In this document: positions 54,727-62,456 of the stretch, piece after piece | Layout of the letters: every line of letters starts with the position of its first letter | Numbering within the stretch: position 1 is the first letter of the stretch | Source: Butyrivibrio proteoclasticus | GTDB lineage: Bacteria > Bacillota > Clostridia > Lachnospirales > Lachnospiraceae | Direction of reading: 5' to 3' | DNA: 64,000 nt | Assembly: GCF_900115735.1 (NCBI RefSeq) | Contig: NZ_FOXO01000021.1 | Location: 1-64,000, forward strand | Made by a program: the position numbers and the translations under genes | Notes under the pieces: generated by a model | Databases searched by the model: none | Seen by the model: the letters and a program-made list of their open reading frames with translations, nothing else | Told to the model about the DNA's origin: nothing

Positions 54727-55830
54727 ATGAAGAACAAACTTATTTCAGCTTTATTCGCAGGCCTCCTTGGCCTTAGCGTTGTGGCTTGTGGAACAACATC
54801 CGAAACCGCCACAGTAGATACTGTAGCAACTGACAGTTCAGAAGTAGCAACTGTTTCCGGATCAGAATCAACAGAAGGATCTTCTTCAGTATCTGAAGAC
54901 AGCGCTTCTAATAGCGATGCAACTTTCCCACTCACGATCACTCATGGACTTGGTGAAACCGTTATCGAGGAGAAGCCTGAAAACGTCGTTGCAATTGCCT
55001 GGGGAAATCCTGATGTTCCTCTCGCTCTTGGAATTGTACCTGTTGGAATTTCAGAAGCGAATTTCGGACCAAGGGATGAAAACGGCCTTCTTGCATGGAC
55101 AGCAAAAGCATTTGAAGATCTCGGTGCTACTCCTAATGTATTTGATGATACAGACGGATGGGACTATGAAGCTATTTCAGACTGCCAGCCTGATGTAATC
55201 CTTGCAGCTTACTCAGGACTTAGCCAGGAAGAATATGACAGACTCAGCGAAATTGCTCCTGTAGTTGCATATCCTACAATCGCATGGACAACTACTTGGC
55301 AGGAAGAGACCATAAATGATGCTGCAGCCCTTGGCCTTGAAGCTGAAGGAAGAGCCCTTGTTGCTGATGTTGAACAGCTTATTTCCGACAAGCTTTCACA
55401 GTACCCTGACCTCAATGGAAAAAGAGTTGCATTCTTCTGGCTTTCAGAAGATGATCTGGGAACTTTCTACATCTATACAAACAACGATCCAAGAGCAGCC
55501 TTTCTTGGAGATCTTGGATTTGTAACTCCAGACAGCGTTACAGGACTTATTGATGATCCAAATGCTTTTTCAATAACAGTAAGTGCTGAAAACGCTGATG
55601 TACTAAGCGACGTTGATATCATCATCACATATGGCACAGAATCACTTGTTACAGCTATGCAGAACGATGGAAGATTTTCAAATATCCCTGCTGTAAACAA
55701 CGGCGCATTTGTTTTACTTGATTCAAATGACGCCCTTGCAGCAGCAAGCACACCAACAGTTCTTTCTATCCCTTATGCAATTGATGACTATCTGGAAGTG
55801 TTAAATGAAGCAGCAAAAAAGATACAGTAA
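54727..55830 (+). CDS. Iron-siderophore ABC transporter substrate-binding lipoprotein
   Basis: A 367-residue solute-binding lipoprotein. The signal peptide ends in the lipobox LSVVAC (C21), followed by a Thr/Ser/Glu-rich linker (about 22-62) and a FhuD/FecB-type periplasmic-binding domain (VVAIAWGNPDVPLALGIVPV, TYGTESLVTAMQ). It captures ferric siderophores at the outer face of the membrane. The specific siderophore is not evident and no synthesis genes are nearby, so xenosiderophore use is possible. It is first in the operon, behind the iron-box promoter, and overlaps the permease gene by 26 bases. Confidence 0.88.
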   Translation: MKNKLISALFAGLLGLSVVACGTTSETATVDTVATDSSEVATVSGSESTEGSSSVSEDSASNSDATFPLTITHGLGETVIEEKPENVVAIAWGNPDVPLALGIVPVGISEANFGPRDENGLLAWTAKAFEDLGATPNVFDDTDGWDYEAISDCQPDVILAAYSGLSQEEYDRLSEIAPVVAYPTIAWTTTWQEETINDAAALGLEAEGRALVADVEQLISDKLSQYPDLNGKRVAFFWLSEDDLGTFYIYTNNDPRAAFLGDLGFVTPDSVTGLIDDPNAFSITVSAENADVLSDVDIIITYGTESLVTAMQNDGRFSNIPAVNNGAFVLLDSNDALAAASTPTVLSIPYAIDDYLEVLNEAAKKIQ

Positions 55831-56821
55831 TACAAAATTAATCATAGGAACAATTATACTGATCGCTCTGGTGATCGCAGGCGCTATCCTTTCTATAGTA
55901 TATGGAAGTAAATATGTACCCGTGGCGGATATCGTCAGCTTTTTCACCGGAGAAGAAACAGATAAGTTCATTGCAGCTGTGATTGCTGCCAGAGTTCCAA
56001 GGACAGTCTTCGGCCTCATAGCTGGGGGCTGCCTTGGCGTTTCCGGCGCAATGATGCAGTCTATCACGAGAAACCCCATTGCAGACCCAAGCATTCTTGG
56101 TGTAAACACAGGTGCCTCTCTCATGGTAGTTATTGGCATTGCGTACCTGAACATTTCTTCCGGAATTGGACTTATAGGGCTATCTTTCATAGGGGCTATG
56201 GCCACTGCATTTTTTGTCTATGGAATAGCAAGCATAGGCTATGGAGGAGCAACTTCTTTAAAGCTTGCCCTTGCTGGAACAGCCGTGTCAACTGCCCTTG
56301 GAGCCATTGTCAATACTATCATGCTTCCAGACTCACAGGTCATGAAGGAATTTCGTTTCTGGCAGGTTGGAAGCATCAGTGGTGGAAGCTGGGAAGATGT
56401 AAAACTGCTCCTTCCTTTCTTTTTGGCAGGACTTATCCTCTCTTTACTTTGTTCATCACCACTTAATGCATTGTCACTTGGCGATGAAATGGCTATCTCA
56501 CTGGGTGTAAAAGTCGGACAGATAAGGATAGTATCCGCATTTGCAGGAGTACTTCTCTGTGCATCTGTAACTGCCCTGGCAGGGCCAATTGGATTTGTGG
56601 GGCTTATGCTCCCGCATGTTATAAGACAGCTTTTTGACAATGACATGAGAATCATCGTTCCGCTATCTGCAATAGGTGGAGCAGCCCTTTTGACAATTTC
56701 GGATGTTTTAGGAAGACTTCTTGGAAGCCCGGGAGAACTTGAGGTTGGAATCATCACAGCCATACTGGGTGCCCCGGTATTTGTATCAATTGTATGGATG
56801 ACAAAGGCCAAAAATATATGA
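55805..56821 (+). CDS. Iron-siderophore ABC transporter permease 1 (FecCD type)
   Basis: A 338-residue FecCD-family permease with about nine or ten membrane helices and the family block LAGPIGFVGLMLPHVIRQLF, the coupling segment facing the ATPase. It starts inside the substrate-binding gene, 26 bases before its stop, so translation is coupled. It pairs with the following permease as a heterodimer. A conserved N-terminal stretch (LGVSGAMMQSITRNPIADPS) is also present. Confidence 0.9.
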   Translation: MKQQKRYSNTKLIIGTIILIALVIAGAILSIVYGSKYVPVADIVSFFTGEETDKFIAAVIAARVPRTVFGLIAGGCLGVSGAMMQSITRNPIADPSILGVNTGASLMVVIGIAYLNISSGIGLIGLSFIGAMATAFFVYGIASIGYGGATSLKLALAGTAVSTALGAIVNTIMLPDSQVMKEFRFWQVGSISGGSWEDVKLLLPFFLAGLILSLLCSSPLNALSLGDEMAISLGVKVGQIRIVSAFAGVLLCASVTALAGPIGFVGLMLPHVIRQLFDNDMRIIVPLSAIGGAALLTISDVLGRLLGSPGELEVGIITAILGAPVFVSIVWMTKAKNI

Positions 56822-57852
56822 TGACCAAATTAGAAACAGATTTAAAAAATATATATTCTAAACAGCAAAAAAGAAATATCGCATGTGCTCTATTTTTCAT
56901 TATTGTCATTGCTATTCTCGCAGTCCTCATGATGACAATAGGAAATACAAATTATTCACTAAGCGAAGTCATTAAGGTACTTCTAAGCGATGAGACAAAA
57001 GGGGCTGCCTACACCATAAAAAGCTTAAGGCTTCCAAAGCTTATTGTTGGAGGTCTTGCCGGTTTTTCTTTTGGACTTGCAGGCTACACTTTTCAAAACC
57101 TTTTAAGGAATCCTCTCGCTTCTCCTGACATAATCGGAGTTACCGCAGGTTCCTCTGCCGCTGCAGTTTTCTGCATCCTTATACTTGGTATCAGCGGAGC
57201 TGTTGCTTCAATCTTCTCAGTAGTAGCAGGTCTTTTAGTTACAGGACTTATTCTTTTACTCTCTGGTAAAGGAAATGCCTTCAGCAGCAGAATGATCCTC
57301 ATAGGAATCGGTTTTCAGGCAGTTTTGAATGCCCTTATTTCCTGGATGCTTCTTGTAGGTTCTGAATACGATGTTGGAACAGCGCTGCGATGGCTGCGCG
57401 GAAGTCTAAATTCCGTTCAGATGTCAAATGTACCGGCTATAACAATAATGACTCTCCTGGCTGGCGGAGCTCTTTTACTATGTAACAAAGAACTCATGAT
57501 CATGCAGCTTGGAGACGAATATGCTACTACTCTTGGTGCATCAATAAATATTATCAGGATATGTTGCCTTATCTGCGCTTTGCTCCTATCCTCAGTAGCA
57601 ACTGCCGCAACAGGTCCTATTGCTTCAGTAGCTTTTTTATCAGGACCCATAGCAACAAAGCTAACAAAAAACGGATCTATTGCAATGGTGACTTCCGGAT
57701 TTGTTGGAGTAATACTTGTTTACGCTTCCGAGCTTATAGGCAAAAATCTTTTTGAAACAAGCTACCCTGTTGGAGTCATAACAGGACTTTTGGGCGCCCC
57801 ATACCTATTGCTACTTTTACTTAATATCAATAAAAAAGGAGAAAAGATCTGA
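56818..57852 (+). CDS. Iron-siderophore ABC transporter permease 2 (FecCD type)
   Basis: A 344-residue FecCD permease paralogous to permease 1, with GYTFQNLLRNPLASPDIIGV and ATGPIASVAFLSGPIATKLT in the coupling position. Start placement: the ATG at 56818 overlaps the previous stop (ATGA) and follows an AGG site; an ATG at 56794 without a site is less likely. The GPIA sequence is less canonical than the GPIGFVGL of permease 1, so the ATPase contacts may differ. Confidence 0.88.
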   Translation: MMTKLETDLKNIYSKQQKRNIACALFFIIVIAILAVLMMTIGNTNYSLSEVIKVLLSDETKGAAYTIKSLRLPKLIVGGLAGFSFGLAGYTFQNLLRNPLASPDIIGVTAGSSAAAVFCILILGISGAVASIFSVVAGLLVTGLILLLSGKGNAFSSRMILIGIGFQAVLNALISWMLLVGSEYDVGTALRWLRGSLNSVQMSNVPAITIMTLLAGGALLLCNKELMIMQLGDEYATTLGASINIIRICCLICALLLSSVATAATGPIASVAFLSGPIATKLTKNGSIAMVTSGFVGVILVYASELIGKNLFETSYPVGVITGLLGAPYLLLLLLNINKKGEKI

Positions 57853-58655
57853 TGAGTAAGATCGCACAGAGTCACACTTTCACTGCAAATGGGATATATG
57901 CAGGCTATGACAATAAACTAATTATAGAAGATATGAATTTGAGCATTCCTGCAGGAAAGTTCAGCGTTTTAATTGGTCCAAACGGGTGCGGCAAATCTAC
58001 GCTGCTTAAAAGCTTTGCTAGGCTTCTTTCTCCTTCAAAGGGAAATATCCTTCTTGATGGAGTTCCAATCTGTGAGTTCCCAACAAAACAACTTGCCAAA
58101 AGAGTCGGACTTCTGCCACAGTCACCTATAGTTCCTGCAGGAATAACAGTAGCCGACCTTGTTGCCAGGGGCCGATTTCCTTATCAGAATCTTTTTGGTC
58201 AGCTTACCAAGGCTGACTATGAGGCTATTTCTTCTGCAATGTGTGCAATGGGAATAACAGACCTTGCCGATAAGCAGGTTGATTCTCTTTCAGGTGGCCA
58301 AAGACAACGTGTATGGATTGCACTGGCACTGGCTCAGGGCACAGATATTTTGCTCCTCGATGAACCTACTACATATCTGGATATTGCATATCAGGTGGAA
58401 ATTCTTGATTGTCTCGCCAAGCTCAATGAAATAAAGAAAGTTACTATTGTTGCAATATTACACGATATCAATTTATCCATAAGATATGCAGACCACATCT
58501 TTGCCATGAAAAAAGGAAAACTTGTAGCGAGTGGAAAACCAGGAGATATCATAACATCAGATTTGATGCATGAAATTTACGGAATGGAAAGTTCAATCAT
58601 ACTCGATCCGGAGACTGGGGATCCTTACGTGATTCCAAGAAGTAAGGCAAGCTAA
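57852..58655 (+). CDS. Iron-siderophore ABC transporter ATP-binding protein (FecE type)
   Basis: A 267-residue ATPase with Walker A GPNGCGKST, signature LSGGQRQRVWIALALAQ, Walker B ILLLDEPTTYLDIAYQ, and the IVAILHDINLSIRYADHIFA block typical of FecE/FhuC. The start overlaps the previous stop by one base (TGATG) with a GGAG site. It completes the uptake operon; the next 200 bases hold hairpins. Confidence 0.92.
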   Translation: MSKIAQSHTFTANGIYAGYDNKLIIEDMNLSIPAGKFSVLIGPNGCGKSTLLKSFARLLSPSKGNILLDGVPICEFPTKQLAKRVGLLPQSPIVPAGITVADLVARGRFPYQNLFGQLTKADYEAISSAMCAMGITDLADKQVDSLSGGQRQRVWIALALAQGTDILLLDEPTTYLDIAYQVEILDCLAKLNEIKKVTIVAILHDINLSIRYADHIFAMKKGKLVASGKPGDIITSDLMHEIYGMESSIILDPETGDPYVIPRSKAS

Positions 58656-58684
58656 TCATTAGATAACAACTGCCTCTTAAAAAA

Positions 58685-58854
58685 AGAATGTCGCTTGCGA
58701 CATTCTCGCGCCGAGCGCGGTTGCATTTATGCAACATCTTCCACTCGCGCGAGTGCGCTTCCTTAGCGGAGCGATTTTTTATATCATAGGAAGCAATTTC
58801 CTATGATATAAAAAATAGACTAAACGCTGGTTATTATCAGCATTTAGCCTATTT
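58685..58854. repeat. Cluster of seven hairpins between the siderophore operon and hisC
   Basis: In 170 bases: AGAATGTCGC/GCGACATTCT (58685-58694 and 58697-58706); CGCG/CGCG; GTTGCAT/ATGCAAC (58720-58735); the palindrome ACTCGCGCGAGT (58743-58754); CGCT/AGCG; a perfect 18-bp stem (58775-58792 with 58798-58815); and an interrupted stem (58813-58854) that serves as the hisC terminator on the minus strand. The AT-rich and GC-rich parts alternate. The right half probably ends both converging transcripts; the rest is unexplained. Confidence 0.75.
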
Positions 58855-58859
58855 TTATT

Positions 58860-59909
58860 TTACACAATTTCTTTTAAAGCACTAATCAGTGTATCCATCT
58901 GCTCGTCAGTCCCTATAGTAATTCTTAAATATTCACTGATACGCGGCAAATCCCACCTTCTGACAATTATTCCACGACTTCGCAGCTCTTCAAATATTTT
59001 TTTCCCGGAAACAGTTTTGTGCTTTGCAAAAATAAAATTGCTTGATGAATCAGGAAAAACAAAGCCTAGTTCAGCCAAAAGAGGCTTAACGCGTTCTCGT
59101 GTTGCGATTATCCTGCTGCAAGTCTCATTAAAATACTCTTTGTCTGCCAGTGTTGCTGCTCCAAGCTCAAGCGAAGGCCTATTCATTGTGTATGAGTTAA
59201 AAGAAAACTTAGCATCATTTAAGTAGCCTATAAGCTTTTTGGAGCCAAATGCAAATCCTATCCTCATCCCGGCCATTGCCCTTGATTTCGAAAAGGTCTG
59301 AACAACAAGCAGGTTCTCGTATTTATCAATAAGGGGCAGGGCACTCTTTCCACCGAAGTCAATATATGCCTCGTCAACAATTACAACGACTTCATTGTTG
59401 TTTTGAAGAATGTCCTCAACCATATCAAGATCTTCAACAAGACCCGTCGGCGCATTGGGATTAGGAAAGATTACCCCTCCGTTCTCAATGTAGTAATCTT
59501 CTTTTTTTATCCTGAAGTCCTCATCCAAAGGAATCTGTTTGTATGGAATCTTATAAAGGTCAGCCCATACATCATAAAAAGAATATGTGATATCCGGGAA
59601 AAGAATTGGCTTATCCGAGTTAAAAAATGTCAAAAAGGCCATAGAAAGCACGTCATCCGAGCCAACGCCCACAAATATCTGATCTGAAGGCACATTGTAG
59701 TAATCCGACAAAGCAGATATCAGACTGCCTGAATTGGGATCAGGATATAATCTTAATGTCTCATATTCGAAACTATCCATAGCTCTCTTTACAGATGGAG
59801 CCGGTGGATAAGGGCATTCATTTGTGTTTAATTTTATAATGTTGTTTATTTTAGGCTGTTCACCAGGAGTATATGGAACAACTTTCCTTACATTTTCTTC
59901 CCAAGACAT
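58860..59909 (-). CDS. hisC: Histidinol-phosphate aminotransferase
   Basis: It converts imidazole-acetol phosphate and glutamate to histidinol phosphate. The 349-residue fold-type I PLP enzyme has the N-terminal block LNTNECPYPPAPSV and the Schiff-base Lys in VQTFSKSRAMAGMRIGFAFG. An Arg near the C terminus (YLRITIGT) binds substrate carboxylate. It is monocistronic, away from other his genes, and its C terminus ends next to the hairpin cluster. A role as a general aromatic aminotransferase is possible but less likely. Confidence 0.88.
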   Translation of the reverse strand: MSWEENVRKVVPYTPGEQPKINNIIKLNTNECPYPPAPSVKRAMDSFEYETLRLYPDPNSGSLISALSDYYNVPSDQIFVGVGSDDVLSMAFLTFFNSDKPILFPDITYSFYDVWADLYKIPYKQIPLDEDFRIKKEDYYIENGGVIFPNPNAPTGLVEDLDMVEDILQNNNEVVVIVDEAYIDFGGKSALPLIDKYENLLVVQTFSKSRAMAGMRIGFAFGSKKLIGYLNDAKFSFNSYTMNRPSLELGAATLADKEYFNETCSRIIATRERVKPLLAELGFVFPDSSSNFIFAKHKTVSGKKIFEELRSRGIIVRRWDLPRISEYLRITIGTDEQMDTLISALKEIV

Positions 59910-60017
59910 GATAAACTCTCCTTCGCTTCATTACTCTACCATAATAAAGCATAGTCTAACATACCATTTTAAAACTGGCAATCTATTTTATTATCGATTC
60001 CTCCCAGGCGTTGTCTC

Positions 60018-60890
60018 TCACACTTCAATCTCGCCCTCGAAAACTGTGGTAGCAGGACCTTCCATGATAACAGATGAACCACTACCCCCGTCCCATGAGA
60101 CCATTACTTCCCCGCCAAGAACGTGAACTGTCACATCATTGTCTGTAAGTCCGTTCAAAATACAGGCCACTCCTGTTGCGCAGCATCCGGTACCACAAGC
60201 AAGAGTCTCACCTGTTCCGCGCTCCCATACGCGCATATGCACATTGTTCTTATCATCAATCTTGACAAATTCTGTATTCACGCGTCTTGGAAAGAATTCA
60301 TGATTTTCAAACTTTGGTCCGATTTTCTCAATATCGAATTCTTCAAGACTCATATCCTCAGGTAAAAAAACTACCGCATGAGGGTTACCCATTGAAACGC
60401 AGGTCATGTGCCACTCTTTGCCATCCACGACAATTGGAGCATTCACGACCATATCAGTTTTTTCGCCATTATTGATGCAGACAGGCACATCCTCCGGTTT
60501 TAATATAGGCGCACCCATATCAACTTTTACAGAAGATACCATTCCATCATCACCAATTGTAAGATCTATGTATTTCTTTTTTTCTGCACTTACGATGACA
60601 AGGTTCTTTTTAGTAGTAAGTCCCTTATCATATACGTACTTGGCTACGCATCTGATTCCATTTCCACACATTTCCGAACGGGAACCATCTGCGTTGTACA
60701 TCTCCATCTCAAAGTCGATACTCTCGTCATCTACAGGATTAATAAAGATAAGACCATCAGAGCCTATTCCAAAATGCCTGTCAGAAACTTTAATCGCAAG
60801 TTCAGACTTCTTCTCCTGAGAAATTTTCTCACTTTTTCCATCCACATAAACATAATCGTTTCCACAGCCATGCATTTTCATAAATTTCAT
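60018..60890 (-). CDS. dapF: Diaminopimelate epimerase
   Basis: It epimerises LL- to meso-diaminopimelate for lysine and peptidoglycan. The 290-residue protein has both catalytic Cys, C75 (EMCGNGIRC) and C232 (LACGTG), the second followed by an unusual CCATG. It starts MKFMKMHGCGNDYVYV. The family is symmetrical, with two similar halves. It is divergent from dapL, the enzyme that makes its substrate, across a 248-base gap that contains the dapL promoter. Confidence 0.95.
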   Translation of the reverse strand: MKFMKMHGCGNDYVYVDGKSEKISQEKKSELAIKVSDRHFGIGSDGLIFINPVDDESIDFEMEMYNADGSRSEMCGNGIRCVAKYVYDKGLTTKKNLVIVSAEKKKYIDLTIGDDGMVSSVKVDMGAPILKPEDVPVCINNGEKTDMVVNAPIVVDGKEWHMTCVSMGNPHAVVFLPEDMSLEEFDIEKIGPKFENHEFFPRRVNTEFVKIDDKNNVHMRVWERGTGETLACGTGCCATGVACILNGLTDNDVTVHVLGGEVMVSWDGGSGSSVIMEGPATTVFEGEIEV

Positions 60891-61085
60891 ATCTTAGACC
60901 CTGATCACTTCCAGTAACCTGCGAAAGTGCCCTTTCTACTCATATTTATTCTTACCATACTCAAAAGCCACAACGATGCATCATAATTGCCACTTTTAAT
61001 TTTCATATTAAACATCTGCTCCCAAAAATACAAGAAAAATGTATACAATTATACAAAAATAGTGTAGGATAAAACACAAATTAAA

Positions 61086-61114
61086 TTGTGCACGACAGAT
61101 ACAAAAAGTATAAC
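61086..61114 (+). promoter_or_regulatory. Promoter of dapL
   Basis: TTGTGC (61086-61091), a 17-base spacer and TATAAC (61109-61114), start near 61121. Of the rest of the dapF-dapL gap I can only say that it is A/T-rich; I see no lysine riboswitch. Confidence 0.55.
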
Positions 61115-61138
61115 ACAGTAATGACAGGAGAAAACACT

Positions 61139-62365
61139 ATGTTTAAGCCCAATGAAGATTATTTAAAACTTCCGGGAAGCTACCTTTTTAGTACAATTGC
61201 AAAAAAAGTTGCTGCTTTCCAGGAGTCAAACCCAGATAAAAAGATCATCCGCCTTGGAATCGGTGATGTTACAAAGCCACTGCCAAAAGCAGTTATTGAG
61301 GCTCTTCACAAGGCTGTTGATGAGCAGGCAAATGCAGAAACATTCAGAGGATATGCTCCTGACCTTGGATATGAATTTCTTCGTCACGCAATTGCTGAAA
61401 ACGACTTTAGAGCAAGGGGATGCAATATCGCTGACGATGAAGTCTTTATTTCAGACGGAGCCAAAAGTGATTCAGGAGCAATTCAGGAAATATTTTCAAA
61501 AGATGCAAAGATAGCGGTATGCGACCCTGTATATCCGGTGTATGTTGATTCAAATGTTATGGCGGGAAGATGCGGAGATTATGATGAGAATACAGGAATG
61601 TGGAGCAACGTTATCTACATGCCTTGTACCGCAGAAAACGGCTTTGCCCCAGAGCTTCCGTCAGAGACACCTGATCTTATTTATCTGTGCTTCCCTAATA
61701 ATCCAACAGGTGAAGCAATTACAAAAGATCAGCTCCAGAAATGGGTTGACTATGCAAACAAAGTGGGCGCCGTCATCATATTTGACGCAGCTTATGAAGC
61801 TTATATTTCAGAGGATAACATTCCTCATTCCATATATGAATGCAAAGGCGCAAGAACATGCGCTATTGAACTTAGATCTTTTTCCAAGAATGCAGGATTC
61901 ACCGGTTTAAGACTTGGTGCAACAATCATTCCTCACGACCTTAAAGTATCGTTCAATGGAAAAGAAGTCGAGATGCACAGCCTTTGGGCAAGAAGGCATG
62001 GAACAAAATACAACGGCGCTCCGTACATCGTACAGAGAGCAGGCGAAGCCATTTACAGCCCTGAAGGCAAGGTTCAGGTAAAAGAAATGATCGCATCCTA
62101 CATGAAGAATGCAAAATACATCTACGATGGTCTTAAAGAAGCCGGATACACAGTATATGGTGGCAAAAACTCACCATACATCTGGCTTAAAACTCCTGAT
62201 AACATGACAAGCTGGGAATTCTTTGATTATCTCCTTGAAAAGGCAAATGTAGTGGGCACACCGGGATCAGGCTTTGGTCCAAGCGGAGAACACTATTTCA
62301 GACTCACCGCTTTTGGAAGCTACGAGAACACAGTAGAGGCCATTAACCGAATAAAGGCACTTTAA
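61139..62365 (+). CDS. dapL: LL-diaminopimelate aminotransferase
   Basis: It converts tetrahydrodipicolinate directly to LL-diaminopimelate, the shortcut lysine route of many Clostridia, chlamydiae and plants. The 408-residue fold-type I PLP enzyme begins MFKPNEDYLKLPGSYLFSTI and has IRLGIGDVTKPLP, the PNNPTG loop and Schiff-base K250 in SFSKNAGFTGLRLG. The ATG at 61139 has AGGAG 8 bases upstream; an in-frame start at 61088 lies within the promoter and is rejected. It pairs functionally with dapF. Confidence 0.95.
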   Translation: MFKPNEDYLKLPGSYLFSTIAKKVAAFQESNPDKKIIRLGIGDVTKPLPKAVIEALHKAVDEQANAETFRGYAPDLGYEFLRHAIAENDFRARGCNIADDEVFISDGAKSDSGAIQEIFSKDAKIAVCDPVYPVYVDSNVMAGRCGDYDENTGMWSNVIYMPCTAENGFAPELPSETPDLIYLCFPNNPTGEAITKDQLQKWVDYANKVGAVIIFDAAYEAYISEDNIPHSIYECKGARTCAIELRSFSKNAGFTGLRLGATIIPHDLKVSFNGKEVEMHSLWARRHGTKYNGAPYIVQRAGEAIYSPEGKVQVKEMIASYMKNAKYIYDGLKEAGYTVYGGKNSPYIWLKTPDNMTSWEFFDYLLEKANVVGTPGSGFGPSGEHYFRLTAFGSYENTVEAINRIKAL

Positions 62366-62391
62366 AATATGTTCTAAAGATTTGATCTATG

Positions 62392-62428
62392 TTACGAATG
62401 CTTACGCCAGTGGCGTAAGCATTCGTAA
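62392..62428. terminator. Perfect 37-bp palindrome between dapL and the M13 peptidase gene
   Basis: TTACGAATGCTTACGCCA (62392-62409) and its exact complement (62411-62428) are separated by one base. The converging genes end at 62365 and 62457. It probably stops or shields both 3' ends, but there is no clear T run on either side, so termination is uncertain. Confidence 0.6.
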
Positions 62429-62456
62429 TCTACAACATATAATTCTTATTGATCCA

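Noticed and set aside
61010..61138. Lysine riboswitch before dapL
   Set aside because: The A/T-rich leader shows no multi-helix aptamer-like structure or terminator; the promoter lies too close to the gene for the roughly 170-base aptamer.
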